Positions 44,736-53,040 of a stretch of DNA of 64,000 nucleotides are shown here, piece by piece. Each line of letters opens with the position of its first letter. Positions within the stretch are counted from its first letter, which is position 1. Location of the stretch: NCBI GenBank assembly GCA_965205055.1, contig OZ242030.1, positions 3,782,001 through 3,846,000 of the forward strand, given 5' to 3'. This stretch comes from CBDBBY01 sp965205055. GTDB lineage: Bacteria; Pseudomonadota; Alphaproteobacteria; Rhodobacterales; Rhodobacteraceae. The position numbers and the translations under genes are program-made. A model generated the notes under the pieces. That model was not told the origin of the DNA. It made no database searches and saw only the letters and a list, made by a program, of their open reading frames with translations.

Positions 44736-45827
44736 ATGATGTTCATGCCGGATGCGAGCGAACTTTCCGCTCGCGCAAGGAGCGACTTTCGGTTGGCGCT
44801 TCCCATCGTCATTCGGAACGGCGACTCAGGCGCCGTAGCCATCTCGGCGGAAACAGTGCGCGAGGACAGGCTGGCCGCCTTGGTCAGCATGGATGGCCCC
44901 ACCGTGCTCGCGCTGACGGAGCGGAGATCTTCCACGTTGAAGGCGAGGGCGTACGACGGCGACATTGCAAGGGTCGCGGTTCCGCCGGATGCGGATGCGA
45001 ATTGGGTCAGGGCCGTCGCGGATCCGGCCAGCGATCTTCGCGTGCCCCTGAAAGGTCCCTTCGCAACCGAACGCGGCGGCGATCCAAGCCTTCACCGCAT
45101 GGCCGTCGAACTCGCGCGCCGGGCGCGATTGCTTCCGGCTGCGGTGCTGAATGAAATTCCGGACCCGGTCGGTTTCGGAACCCGGAACAACTTGACCATA
45201 GTCGATATCGCCGCTGCCGAAGGCCCCAATGAAATTAAGAGCGGCCCGATCATGGTTGCCAGCGCGAATTTGCCGATCCGGGTGCATTCCGAAACGAGAA
45301 TATTCGTATATCGACTCGATTCCGGGTCCGAAGAGCATTGCGCCATCGAGATCGGAAGGCCGGACCGGAAAGCGCCGGTCCTCGTCCGTCTGCATTCCGC
45401 CTGTTTCACGGGCGACGTGCTGGACTCCTTGAAATGCGATTGCGGCACCCAGCTGGCTTTGGCGCTCGACCGCATGTCGAATGCCGGCGGCGGCATCCTG
45501 CTGTATATGAACCAGGAAGGAAGGGGCATCGGGCTGGGGAACAAGGTCAGAGCCTATTCCTTGCAGGATCAAGGGTTCGACACTCTCGAGGCCAACCACC
45601 GCCTGGGATTCGAAGGCGACGAGCGGGATTTCGGGATCGCGGCCGACATATTGAAGCACCTCGGGTTCGCATCGGCGCAGCTGATGACCAACAATCCGGA
45701 AAAGGTGCGCATGCTGGAAGCCGCGGGCATCGAAATCTCCGGACGGATTCCGCTCAAGTCGGAGCCGACGGAATTCAACGAAGCTTACCTCGCCGTCAAG
45801 TCAGAGAAATTCGGCCATCTGCTGTGA
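44736..45827 (+). CDS. ribA: GTP cyclohydrolase II
   Basis: Predicted 363-aa enzyme that opens GTP to start riboflavin synthesis. The zinc site is CFTGDVLDSLKCDCG (cysteines near 224, 235 and 237), and the catalytic region is MNQEGRGIGLGNK with the active-site Arg. An N-terminal region of about 150 residues precedes the catalytic domain, without the DHBP synthase motifs, as in several alphaproteobacteria. Three in-frame ATGs (44736, 44739, 44745) follow GGAAGGA at 44727-44733; the later two are better spaced. The stop overlaps the next start (GTGA). Confidence 0.94.
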   Translation: MMFMPDASELSARARSDFRLALPIVIRNGDSGAVAISAETVREDRLAALVSMDGPTVLALTERRSSTLKARAYDGDIARVAVPPDADANWVRAVADPASDLRVPLKGPFATERGGDPSLHRMAVELARRARLLPAAVLNEIPDPVGFGTRNNLTIVDIAAAEGPNEIKSGPIMVASANLPIRVHSETRIFVYRLDSGSEEHCAIEIGRPDRKAPVLVRLHSACFTGDVLDSLKCDCGTQLALALDRMSNAGGGILLYMNQEGRGIGLGNKVRAYSLQDQGFDTLEANHRLGFEGDERDFGIAADILKHLGFASAQLMTNNPEKVRMLEAAGIEISGRIPLKSEPTEFNEAYLAVKSEKFGHLL

Positions 45828-46378
45828 AGCCGTCGCGCTTCGATATCGTCGTAGGGAGATGGGGCGCCCGGTTTCTGGGCCGCCGATTTCCATGCGCGAC
45901 CGGCCGAGGCGGCATCCGCGACGCGAAAGTAGAGGGCGACGGAAGCACGCCGTCCGGCGCATTCGAATTGCACCAAGCATACTTCAGGCCGGACCGGGTG
46001 GATGCGGCGCGCTTCGCGATAAAATGCATTCCGATCAGATCTTGGCAGATTTGGTGCGACGATCCAAGACGCGAAGACTACAACAAGCTGCTGGACCGCA
46101 GGTCGGGATGCGAATTCAGCCATGAGCGGCTTGCCAGGGCCGACAGGCTCTACGATCTGTTCGTCGTGGTCGGATACAATTGGCCGAATCCCGTTCCGAA
46201 CAGGGGGTCTGCGATATTCATTCACGCTTGGCGGAGCCCGCGCCATCCGACTGCGGGATGCGTTGCTTTCGATGCTTCAGATCTTGATTGGATCATTCGT
46301 CGCCTGAGCTATCGCAGCCGTTTGATTGTTCTTCCGGAAACGCGCCTGAGCCGCATCGCCCAGCCCGTCTCCGTGTAA
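45824..46378 (+). CDS. L,D-transpeptidase (YkuD) family protein
   Basis: Predicted 184-aa protein with the YkuD catalytic motif HAWRSPRHPTAGCVAF (Cys about residue 146) preceded by GNGxTP-like GDGSTPSGAF. It could cross-link peptidoglycan or attach proteins to it. No signal peptide is visible; the start is a GTG overlapping the ribA stop, so it is translated with ribA. A partial, frameshifted copy occurs at 48584-49045. Confidence 0.88.
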   Translation: MKPSRFDIVVGRWGARFLGRRFPCATGRGGIRDAKVEGDGSTPSGAFELHQAYFRPDRVDAARFAIKCIPIRSWQIWCDDPRREDYNKLLDRRSGCEFSHERLARADRLYDLFVVVGYNWPNPVPNRGSAIFIHAWRSPRHPTAGCVAFDASDLDWIIRRLSYRSRLIVLPETRLSRIAQPVSV

Positions 46379-46381
46379 CAA

Positions 46382-46677
46382 CGGTTCCATCGCAACAAAG
46401 GTACATGGCGCGACATGAGGTCGGCTTTGATCGTTGTGACCAAGGGAACCCCCGATGGGTTCCCTTGGCGAATTGTTCCGCCCGACGACTTATGAACCGT
46501 CGTACGCATAAGCGCGCCCCGTGTTTCGACGGACCCACGCATGCAGCGATCTCGATTCCTTGGCGGCAAGGGAAAAACAGCGCTGGAGCGGATTGCAAGA
46601 TTGGAGCCTCGAAGACGCCCGGCGGATTGCAAGGCCGACCTCATGTCGCGCCATGTACCTTTGTTGCGATGGAACCG
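46382..46677. mobile_element. MITE-like element, family B, with long terminal inverted repeats
   Basis: About 296 bp flanked by near-perfect inverted repeats of 44-46 bp: the left arm starts CGGTTCCATCGCAACAAAGG (46382) and runs through CATGGCGCGACATGAGGTC; the right arm (46633-46677) is its reverse complement. The interior holds a perfect 12-bp hairpin but no gene. An isolated exact copy of the outer 18 bp (GGTTCCATCGCAACAAAG) lies at 47594-47611. The layout suggests a non-autonomous transposable element that uses an unseen transposase. Confidence 0.8.
46440..46468. terminator. Perfect 12-bp hairpin inside element B
   Basis: CCAAGGGAACCC (46440-46451) and GGGTTCCCTTGG (46457-46468) pair without mismatch around the loop CCGAT. 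It lies 60 bp after the L,D-transpeptidase stop and could stop transcription of the ribA operon, though no T-run follows. Confidence 0.5.
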
Positions 46678-46843
46678 ACATTCGGCACTTGCGACGCCAC
46701 GATCACCGAACAAGGGGACGTCCTGTTCGGCCAACGATCGGTTCCGGCGCGTATTGCCCTTGAACTTTTTCCCTGACAGGCAATTGATTGCGCTGCAATA
46801 GCCTAATAAATTGAGAGAAATTCAGATGTATGGAGACACGAAC

Positions 46844-47074
46844 ATGGCAAGCATTACGATCTCCAACTTGGAAGACGAAGTAAAGAATCGCCTGAGTGCG
46901 CAAGCGGAAAGAAACGGCCGATCGACTGAAGCAGAAGCGCGATCAATCCTGCGCAAAGCGGTTCGTTTAGAGCCTGGACCTAAAAACTTGGCGCAATTTA
47001 TCCATGATTGCTATGCACCAGTAGGAGGTGTTGAACTTGATCTGCCGTCGCGCAAGAATGCTGAATCTTTTTGA
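46844..47074 (+). CDS. FitA-type ribbon-helix-helix antitoxin
   Basis: Predicted 76-aa antitoxin. The N-terminus MASITISNLEDEVKNRL is a FitA/VapB ribbon-helix-helix DNA-binding segment with RNGRSTEAEARSILRKAV, and the C-terminal tail would wrap the toxin. GGAGA lies 9 nt before the ATG 46844; an earlier in-frame start is rejected. The PIN toxin gene starts 9 nt downstream. Confidence 0.9.
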   Translation: MASITISNLEDEVKNRLSAQAERNGRSTEAEARSILRKAVRLEPGPKNLAQFIHDCYAPVGGVELDLPSRKNAESF

Positions 47075-47083
47075 AGCCCGACC

Positions 47084-47506
47084 ATGTACATTCTTGACAC
47101 CAATGTGGTGTCCGAGTTGATGCGCCCAAAACCTGATGACACGGTGTGGTCATGGGTTGCAGATCAAGAGGGATCAAACCTGTACCTGACTGCGATCAAC
47201 GTGGCGGAATTACGCTATGGCCATGAGATTATGCCGCTTGGAAAAAATCGCAATATTAAAGGCGAAATCCTTGATCATGTGTTGAAATTTGGTTTCGCGG
47301 ATCGAGTCTTGTCTATTGATGTCACCGCGGCAGAGATTTATGCGGAGATTGCCGCCAGACGGAGGGCGGCCGGGCATCCTATCGCGCAGTTTGATGGTCT
47401 GATTGGGGCGGTCGCGCTGTCGTACGGCATGATGGTTGCTACCAGGAATATTTCTGACTTTGAAAACTTGGGTTTAAACATTGTCAATCCTTGGATTGAT
47501 GTTTAA
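47084..47506 (+). CDS. PIN-domain toxin (FitB/VapC type)
   Basis: Predicted 140-aa ribonuclease toxin. The PIN acidic quartet is visible: Asp5 in MYILDTNVVSE, Glu in NVAELRYG, Asp in PIAQFDGLIGAVA and the last Asn/Asp in ATRNISDFENLG. The family usually cleaves tRNA or rRNA. It appears intact and forms a complete module with the preceding antitoxin. The stop at 47506 is followed by about 90 bp of unassigned sequence before the solo family-B repeat. Confidence 0.93.
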   Translation: MYILDTNVVSELMRPKPDDTVWSWVADQEGSNLYLTAINVAELRYGHEIMPLGKNRNIKGEILDHVLKFGFADRVLSIDVTAAEIYAEIAARRRAAGHPIAQFDGLIGAVALSYGMMVATRNISDFENLGLNIVNPWIDV

Positions 47507-47593
47507 GTTGATTGTTAGTGACTGGTTGAACTGTCCCGGATTTTCCGGAAAGCAAAAGACTAAGCAATCGAGCCGCCTGCACACATGAATCCT

Positions 47594-47611
47594 GGTTCCA
47601 TCGCAACAAAG
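47594..47611. repeat. Solo 18-bp copy of the family-B terminal repeat
   Basis: Exact match to the outer 18 bp of the element at 46382-46677, in the same orientation as its left end. It lies just outside the broken end of the kptA-like fragment, so it may mark an excision or deletion scar. Confidence 0.7.
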
Positions 47612-47634
47612 ATTGTGTTTTTGTGCCGTGAAGT

Positions 47635-47781
47635 TCAGTTTAGCCGATGCCCGACCTTCTTCATGCCGTGCAGTAGGTCATCAACCAGCACCCAGCCATC
47701 GGGGCCAAGGCCAAGGGTCAGGTCGACCAGTTCCGGCTCGTGGCGCAGGACACGCGACAGGAATTTGCTTTCCCTATTCAT
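47635..47781 (-). pseudogene. N-terminal fragment of RNA 2'-phosphotransferase (KptA/Tpt1)
   Basis: A 48-codon frame reads ESKFLSRVLRHEPELVDLTL and GWVLVDDLL, the start of the KptA/Tpt1 family (normally about 180 aa). The rest of the gene is missing; similarity ends close to 47640, near the solo family-B repeat. Its start codon overlaps the stop of the BrnA gene (TGATG), so it was the third gene of that operon. Confidence 0.8.
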
Positions 47782-48083
47782 CAGTCTTTTGCGTTCAGCA
47801 TGGCCTGTCGCAGAATGGCATTCATGCGCGACTGGTAGCCTTTGCCACCGACCTTGAGCCATGCCAGCACATCCGCGTCCAGTCGTGCGGTGATCTGTTG
47901 CTTGATGGGGCGATAGTGCTCTGCGCGCTGCATTTCCGCTAGTTGCGTGCCCGTCAGTTCAGGGCAATCGCTCGTGTCGATCTGGTCGTCCGGCATCCGC
48001 GCCAGCCCCTCAAGATGCTTGCGTTGCGCATCGGTCAAGGGGGGCAGCGTATCAAGCGTGTAGTTGACCACTTTCTTCTTCAT
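47781..48083 (-). CDS. brnA: BrnA-type antitoxin
   Basis: Predicted 100-aa antitoxin. The C-terminal half has the BrnA pattern KQQITARLDADVLAWLK followed by GYQSRMNAILRQAM, a ribbon-helix-helix DNA-binding domain. The N-terminal half should neutralise BrnT. It overlaps the toxin gene by 32 nt, the usual arrangement for brnTA. Confidence 0.9.
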   Translation of the reverse strand: MKKKVVNYTLDTLPPLTDAQRKHLEGLARMPDDQIDTSDCPELTGTQLAEMQRAEHYRPIKQQITARLDADVLAWLKVGGKGYQSRMNAILRQAMLNAKD

Positions 48084-48375
48084 AACGTTTCCTTTCCGAT
48101 CTAGTTGCTCTTCGCGCCGAGATGATCCTTATGGTTTCGATCAATGTGCCGTCTGCGTCTTCGTCTGTGATCGTATGGGCCACCAGCAGAACCGTGACGC
48201 CGTAGACGGAACCGATGGTTCGCCATCGCATTTCATAGCCTTCGATCCAGTCTTGACGGGTCAGCCGCAGAGGATCACGAAAAATCTGCGTGGCCACCTC
48301 AAATGCAATGCCATCATGCTTGCGTTGATTGGAGATGTTCTTGTTCTCATCCCACGTAAACCGGATTTTTGTCAT
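48052..48375 (-). CDS. brnT: BrnT-type ribonuclease toxin
   Basis: Predicted 107-aa toxin of the BrnT family (RelE-like fold). The family signature is FTWDENKNISNQRKHDGIAFEVA, given here as FTWDENKN and NQRKHDGI, then IIRIISARRATRSERKRYEE. The ATG 48375 is where homologues start; the 23 upstream codons are not supported. Both genes of the pair look intact. Confidence 0.92.
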   Translation of the reverse strand: MTKIRFTWDENKNISNQRKHDGIAFEVATQIFRDPLRLTRQDWIEGYEMRWRTIGSVYGVTVLLVAHTITDEDADGTLIETIRIISARRATRSERKRYEEESGQLHA

Positions 48376-48510
48376 GGCAATAATGTAACTACAAATCTGC
48401 AACCAATCAAGAGCGCCTCCAAAGCTGTTAAAGCATTCCGCCAAAAACGTGAATCGTGAGGATTCCCACGGGCATTATTTAGTGCTTCCTAATGCTTGGA
48501 AGGATGGATC

Positions 48511-48582
48511 ATGTCAGCACCTTTGCCATCAGCGCTGCGGATGCGTTTTCAGAGTTTGATTGAAGAAGGGTTAAGTGTGTGA
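48511..48582 (+). pseudogene. IS630-family transposase, N-terminal fragment
   Basis: Twenty-three codons from ATG 48511 read MSAPLPSALRMRFQSLIEEG, the typical N-terminus of IS630-type transposases. The frame ends at the junction with a duplicated L,D-transpeptidase fragment (48584). Upstream, GGCATTATTTAGTGCTTCC probably belongs to the IS end. Confidence 0.7.
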
Positions 48583-48583
48583 T

Positions 48584-49045
48584 CGGCCGCGGCGGAATCC
48601 GGGACTCGAAAGTCGAAGGGGACGGGAGCACGCCTTCCGGCGCCTTCAACCTGCATCATGCTTATTTCAGGCCGGATCGGGTGGGCGCGGCGCACTTCGC
48701 GATAAAATGCGTTCCAATCAGAAACTGGCAGATTTGGTGCGATGATCCAAGACGCGCAGACTACAACAAGCTATTGGATCGCAGGTCGGGATGCGAATTC
48801 AGCCATGAGCGGCTTGCAAGGCCGACAGGCTCTACGATTTGTTCGTCGTGGTCGGATACAATTGGCCGAATCCCGTTCCGAACCTGGGTTCTGCGATATT
48901 CATCCATGCTTGGCGGAGCCCGCGCCATCCGACTGCGGGATGCGTTGCTTTCGATCGGGCGGACCTTGATTGGATCATTCGCCGCCTCAGCCACCGCAGC
49001 CGTTTGATCGTTCTTCTGGAAATGCGCCTGAGCCCGCATCGCCGA
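48584..49045 (+). pseudogene. Partial, frameshifted copy of the L,D-transpeptidase gene
   Basis: The sequence corresponds to 45901-46360 (constant offset 2683 bp at the start). It lacks the first 26 codons. A single-base deletion near 48817 (CTTGCCAGGGCCG in the parent, CTTGCAAGGCCG here) moves the rest, including HAWRSPRHPTAGCVAF, into another frame; a further base is gained near the 3' end. The left junction coincides with the IS630 fragment, suggesting that the copy was moved or trapped by mobile-element activity. Confidence 0.88.
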
Positions 49046-49488
49046 TCCTTCTTCGTGCAGCAGCCGACGTCAGCTGTTGTGAATTCAACGGATTCGTAGC
49101 GAGCCAGGATTGAAAACAATGCTGGACTGTCTCAAACGCTGGAAAACAAAGAGGGATGGCCCGCCGCTGGCATCCGGTCCCGACCATGCGCCGGTTCGCG
49201 GCGACATCTCCTGTAGATCGGGCGTGCAAGAGAGGCACCTTGGCGAGACGGGAAGGACATAGTTCGATCAAAGACCATTTCTCATCCGTCGAATTGGTTT
49301 CAAACCGCGCCCGAAGGCGCGCAAACCAATCCTCGGTGGTCTGGTTCCAAGATATGTCCGGCATCCTTGTCAGGGCTATTGATGACAAAACATGCCAAGT
49401 CTTCGCGAGGACAGTCGGTTTTCGGCCAAGCTCCAATGTCTTGACTTCGACTTCAAGCATTACAAAGTATTCCGGCAGGAGAATTGCA
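49046..49488. other. Region without an assigned gene
   Basis: About 440 bp. A minus-strand open frame across 48987-49517 includes MPDISWNQTTEDWFARLRA, which looks protein-like, but it overlaps the pseudogene and the parD start and has no recognised family. It may be another gene fragment. Confidence 0.35.
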
Positions 49489-49752
49489 ATGACCATCAAG
49501 ACTACGCTCAGCTTCACAGATCGCCACCATCAATACCTCAAGGACAAGGTAGGGGAGGGAATCTACGCTTCAACCTCGGCCGCAGTGTCAGCGGCTGTGG
49601 AACGGATGATTGAGGATGAACAAGCGCGCGATGCGGCTCCGGGCGCGATGGCCGACGAAATTCGACGCCGTTCCACTACCTCGCGTGAGGCGTTCGTTGA
49701 TCATGACGACGTGTTCACCCAAGCACTGGGCCGGCTGGAGAGCATTGAGTGA
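49489..49752 (+). CDS. parD: ParD-family antitoxin
   Basis: Predicted 87-aa antitoxin. The N-terminus (LSFTDRHHQYLKDKVGEGIY) and the STSAAVSAAVERMIEDEQ helix form a ParD ribbon-helix-helix domain. AGGAG precedes the ATG at good spacing. Its toxin gene overlaps by GTGA but is broken, so this antitoxin is now without a partner. A second, N-terminally truncated copy lies at 52832-53040. Confidence 0.88.
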   Translation: MTIKTTLSFTDRHHQYLKDKVGEGIYASTSAAVSAAVERMIEDEQARDAAPGAMADEIRRRSTTSREAFVDHDDVFTQALGRLESIE

Positions 49753-50061
49753 ACTATCGGCTGCGTTATCATCCCAGCGTAGCCGATGATCTGACGACAA
49801 TCGCCGAGTTGATTGCCAACTATGCCAGCCCGGAGATTTCCAAATAAAAACTGAACGAAATCGATGCCGCCGCGCGGGGATTAATTGATTTGTCTGATTG
49901 GCACCCGCCGCGATCGTATTCTTCCTGGCCTGCGCGCCATTCCCGCCGCCCGCCGTTCAGTGATCGTGTTCGCGGTGGATGCCGATGCGTATGCGGTTTA
50001 CGTTCGTGCCATGACGTACGGTGGTGCCGACTGGATCTCGCGGGCGCGAGGCCGGCACTGA
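49749..50061 (+). pseudogene. ParE-family toxin, nonsense and frameshift (copy 1)
   Basis: GTG 49749 starts VNYRLRYHPSVADDLTTIAE and continues to SPEISK, then TAA at 49845-49847 where the second copy has CAA (Gln). The frame goes on with KLNEIDAAARGLIDL; a 2-bp loss near 49895 then shifts it relative to copy 2. The ParE end (FAVDADAYAVYVRAMTYGG) is still readable in the shifted frame. The toxin should be inactive. Confidence 0.85.
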
Positions 50062-50520
50062 TCTGGCGCTGCCAAGTTGATCTCCGCGATTGAGGAGGCT
50101 TGTGCCACCAACCCTCCAAGACAACGTCGTATCCGCCTTGTCAGCCCGCAAGCGGAACGCGCGAACCCGGAACAAATCCGACTTGGGCAAAAACATAGCC
50201 AATATTGCAGAGTTTATTCGTACATTTCTCAAGCCTGATTCTAGCGGGGATGGCTTTGGCTTTTCGCCATAGAAATTGCGGCGTCGCGCTTGGCCTTTTT
50301 GCTTCAGTTTTTGCAACTGCGAATTTCTTCGGCAACTGCATTGGAACGCAACATATGAATGGCAGTTTTCTTTTTGAACTCGCAAAAAAAAATCTTGGCT
50401 ACGCTCCGTTCGATGATCATTCGGAACGAGGCTGGTGGTCGGTAAGAGCGCGATCCCGTTGAGCGGAGCGAGATTTTCCGGCAATTCGATCGCGATCAGG
50501 ATTGCCTTGACCTGTTGTCG
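50062..50520. other. Region without an assigned gene
   Basis: About 460 bp between the parE remnant and the RES toxin. No frame with a plausible start or family was found, and no repeat of the families described here. Confidence 0.4.
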
Positions 50521-51225
50521 CTAGCGCTTAGCGATCCTCGGCGTTGGCTTTCCTTCCCAGACAAATTCCCACGTTGCTCCCGGCCGGATATTCTGCACGA
50601 GATGCGGGCGAAGAGCGACGAGGCATTGTCCCTTCGGAAGCCGGGCAGAGGGATACAGAATGCCGTTGCCGCCTGAATCGAGAACATCACGGGCCAAAAT
50701 TTGCCCGGCCGGATAAGCAACCGTTGGATCCGCGCTTCCAACATCGTCACTTGGCGTCGGCTCAAGTTGATGAAACCGGGATGTGAATCCTGCGAGCAGT
50801 TCCCTGTAACAAGTAGCATTCTGGTAAACTCCGGTCGCTTCAAGCTCGCGCGTGAGATGCCTAGCGACCTCCGCATGGGCTGTCTCGACCGCCAGACCGC
50901 CGTAGGTGGCATACCATGCTCCCCGCTCGGGTCCGTTGAACCTGCTTCCCGTGCTGCGAGTGTAGCAGAAAGCCGCATTCACCATTGTCCAGCCGTAGCC
51001 CGCAGCATCTGTGAGGAGTTCGCCGGGCCGGATTCCTCCGGGAACCGGAAGGTTGACGGATTGACGCGCCGAAGTGATCCCCTCGATGTCTTCCAGTACT
51101 GCCAAGTCCTCCTCGTCGTCCGCAAGGGGAGCCATTGCAGGTTCGTCGATGCAAGCCGTGGAAATCAGCCTGACGGTCGAAGGGTCGGTGAATTCGATTG
51201 TTGCGAGGTTGTCGGCTCTGATCAC
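50521..51225 (-). CDS. RES-domain NAD-phosphorylase toxin
   Basis: Predicted 234-aa toxin. The RES domain (about residues 75-225) shows the Arg in GSRFNGPERGAWYAT and the Glu in VETAHAEVARHL, the residues expected at the NAD-binding active site, and ends with ALRPHLVQNIRPGATWEF. RES toxins (MbcT type) degrade NAD. The start is a GTG overlapping the antitoxin stop. Both genes appear intact. Confidence 0.92.
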   Translation of the reverse strand: MIRADNLATIEFTDPSTVRLISTACIDEPAMAPLADDEEDLAVLEDIEGITSARQSVNLPVPGGIRPGELLTDAAGYGWTMVNAAFCYTRSTGSRFNGPERGAWYATYGGLAVETAHAEVARHLTRELEATGVYQNATCYRELLAGFTSRFHQLEPTPSDDVGSADPTVAYPAGQILARDVLDSGGNGILYPSARLPKGQCLVALRPHLVQNIRPGATWEFVWEGKPTPRIAKR

Positions 51226-51638
51226 ACTCCGCCCCTGAGCGCATCAATATGCTGGCGCACTTTCATCATCGCCGGAATGCCGCCCTCGCACATGACTTGG
51301 ACAGGAGTTTTTCCATCGAAACCCGATCCCGCATTCGCAGTCTTGGGCCAGCCATAGGTCAGCGGGCCGTTGAAAAGCAGCCTGAGGCCCTTGAAAAGAC
51401 CTATCAGAAGACTCGCGCGAGTTATCTTGTCCTGATCCAATGCGCCTTTGTAGGCACCCGCTTTCATTCGGCTCCAGGTTGCAGGGGGCACGCCGAGAAG
51501 CATCGCGGCTTCGGCGTTCGACAATCCCCACGCGTCAGTCGCTCGCACGACGCCTTTGATGATCGCTGCGATCTTTTCGTTCTGCTCGCTAGGCAGAGCA
51601 ATTGCGCTCGGAGGTGCGGTTTGGCTGAGTTCAGACAT
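51222..51638 (-). CDS. Xre/MbcA/ParS-type antitoxin
   Basis: Predicted 138-aa antitoxin. The N-terminal helix-turn-helix reads WGLSNAEAAMLLGVPPATWSR, and the C-terminal DUF2384-type segment (SLLIGLFKGLRLLFNG ... GKTPVQVM) would block the RES active site. The start is 51638 or an ATG 12 nt upstream. AT-rich direct copies of TCATATGAT (51650-51680) upstream may be the operator. Confidence 0.9.
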   Translation of the reverse strand: MSELSQTAPPSAIALPSEQNEKIAAIIKGVVRATDAWGLSNAEAAMLLGVPPATWSRMKAGAYKGALDQDKITRASLLIGLFKGLRLLFNGPLTYGWPKTANAGSGFDGKTPVQVMCEGGIPAMMKVRQHIDALRGGV

Positions 51639-51709
51639 GATGATTTCCATATGATGATTAAATTCATATCATATGATTAAATTCAGTCAAGTTTGACATG
51701 CACGATCAA

Positions 51710-52045
51710 AGTTGCAGAAATGTCGGCACACTACTCTCGAGTCGAGTCATCGCCGCTTTGTAGCTGCACCGCGACCGGTTCGAAGCCGTCGCGGCCTGCA
51801 TCCGCACCTGCGGGGTCAACAGGGACCGAATGCGCTGCGACCTCTGCCGTAGGCGCGGCCTGCCGGTCGGATCCGGCATCGTGGAAAGCGCCTGCGTTCG
51901 CATCGTCGGGAACCGGCTCGAAGGAGCCGGGCGCCACTGGTCAAAGGCAGGAGCCAACGCCGTGATCGCCATCCGATGCTGCCTCGCAAATATGCGTTGG
52001 TCCGATTTCCTCGAATGGAGGGCTTGTCGCGGTGTAGCCACCTGA
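51710..52045 (+). pseudogene. ISKra4-type transposase, C-terminal fragment
   Basis: The frame reads GLPVGSGIVESACVRIVGNR, GAGRHWSKAGANAVIAI and ANMRWSDFLEWRA, the C-terminal end of ISKra4-type transposases. In the same frame upstream, VGTLLSSRVIAAL is followed by a TAG where Gln is likely, then LHRDRFEAVAACI. The rest of the element is missing. Confidence 0.72.
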
Positions 52046-52108
52046 CCAAAAAAACGCACTCATTTGCCGCCGCTCGAAAGTTTATAGCGGCTGCGTTCGC
52101 CAAAGTTT

Positions 52109-52441
52109 GTGAGTCCGACGGTCGAAACCGTTTCTGCCGTTGACGCCGAATTGGAGGCATTGCTTGTGCTTTTGCGCAGTAGGCTGATCCGGCTATTGGA
52201 AGCAGTTGAGAATGTTGGTCTTGCGGCGCTTGGCGCAAAAGATGTCAAGCATCTCGAAGGCAAACTCTGGGAGTTTCGGGTTAAGGCCAAAGAGGGAATT
52301 GCCAGAGGCATCTACGTGACGGTGACCGGACGGCGAGTAGTGGTTTCTCATTTTTCAAAAAAAGTCCTCAGGATGCCAAAGAAAGCGCTTGAGAAAGCGC
52401 TTGCGATCGTTAATGAACGGATGAAAAAGGTGGCGCCATGA
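52109..52441 (+). CDS. RelE/HigB-type toxin
   Basis: Predicted 110-aa toxin of the phage Gp49/HigB group: DVKHLEGKLWEFRVKAKEG, VVVSHFSKKVLRMPKKALEKA and a C-terminal VNERMKK. The start is a GTG at 52109; the N-terminal beta-strand region differs from typical HigB, so it may begin differently or be damaged. The antitoxin gene overlaps it (ATGA) and is truncated. Confidence 0.72.
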   Translation: MSPTVETVSAVDAELEALLVLLRSRLIRLLEAVENVGLAALGAKDVKHLEGKLWEFRVKAKEGIARGIYVTVTGRRVVVSHFSKKVLRMPKKALEKALAIVNERMKKVAP

Positions 52442-52638
52442 CGAAGTTGAAGGAATTGAAGAAGCGTTTCATGGAGGATCCGGAATTCCGGGAGGCATAC
52501 GCGTCGGTCGACATGGAGTGCACGCTGGTCGAAGCGCGAGTTCGCGGGCGCGCAGCCGAGAATCTGATACGGGCGGAAGGCGCCTCGCACAGCAATACGG
52601 GCTGGTCCGCGCCAGAGCGGCCGAAAGGAGGTTCATAA
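52438..52638 (+). pseudogene. HigA-type antitoxin, damaged C-terminal half
   Basis: The frame starts MTKLKELKKRFMEDPEFREAY and reaches VEARVRGRAAENL, as in HigA-type Xre antitoxins. The helix-turn-helix that should follow (AExARRxGTTQSAxARLExG) is replaced by SHSNTGWSAPERPKGGS. A shifted frame gives only partial similarity. It is probably frameshifted and truncated; if so, the toxin upstream is likely inactive or silent. Confidence 0.65.
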
Positions 52639-52831
52639 CTGTCGTTTTTCGCGAGCCTATCTCTGGTTAATTTTGCTAAAGCGATTATCGCGAGGCTAAT
52701 CAGATTATCACCGGAAGCAAACGGATCGGACCCGGTTCAGATTCAAAGATACCGCACCCGTAAACATTGAAAGTCAGACGCAAATCGCCTTTCTTTCTTG
52801 TATTTTCATGGCCCATACAACCTATCGGCCA

Positions 52832-53040
52832 CGTAGGGGAGGGCGTCTATGCTTCAACCTCGGCCGCAGTGTCAGTTGCTGTGGAACGGATGATCGAGGA
52901 TGAACAAACGTGCGATGCGGCTCTGGGCGCGAAGGCCGACGAAATTCGGCGCCGTTCCGCAACCTCGCGAGAGGCGTTCGTTGATCATGACGTTGTGTTC
53001 GCCCGGGTACTAAGTCGGCTGGAGATCAATGAGCGAACTA
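52832..53040 (+). pseudogene. ParD antitoxin, N-terminally truncated (copy 2)
   Basis: From GTAGGGGAGGGCG onward the sequence matches the parD copy at 49549-49752, giving EGVYASTSAAVSVAVERMIEDEQ. The first 20 or so codons are missing. The copy belongs to the same duplicated parDE unit. Confidence 0.82.

Noticed and set aside
48987..49517. 176-codon minus-strand frame with protein-like text (WNQTTEDWFARL)
   Set aside because: It overlaps a demonstrable pseudogene and the parD start, and no family could be recognised; kept only as a note on the region.
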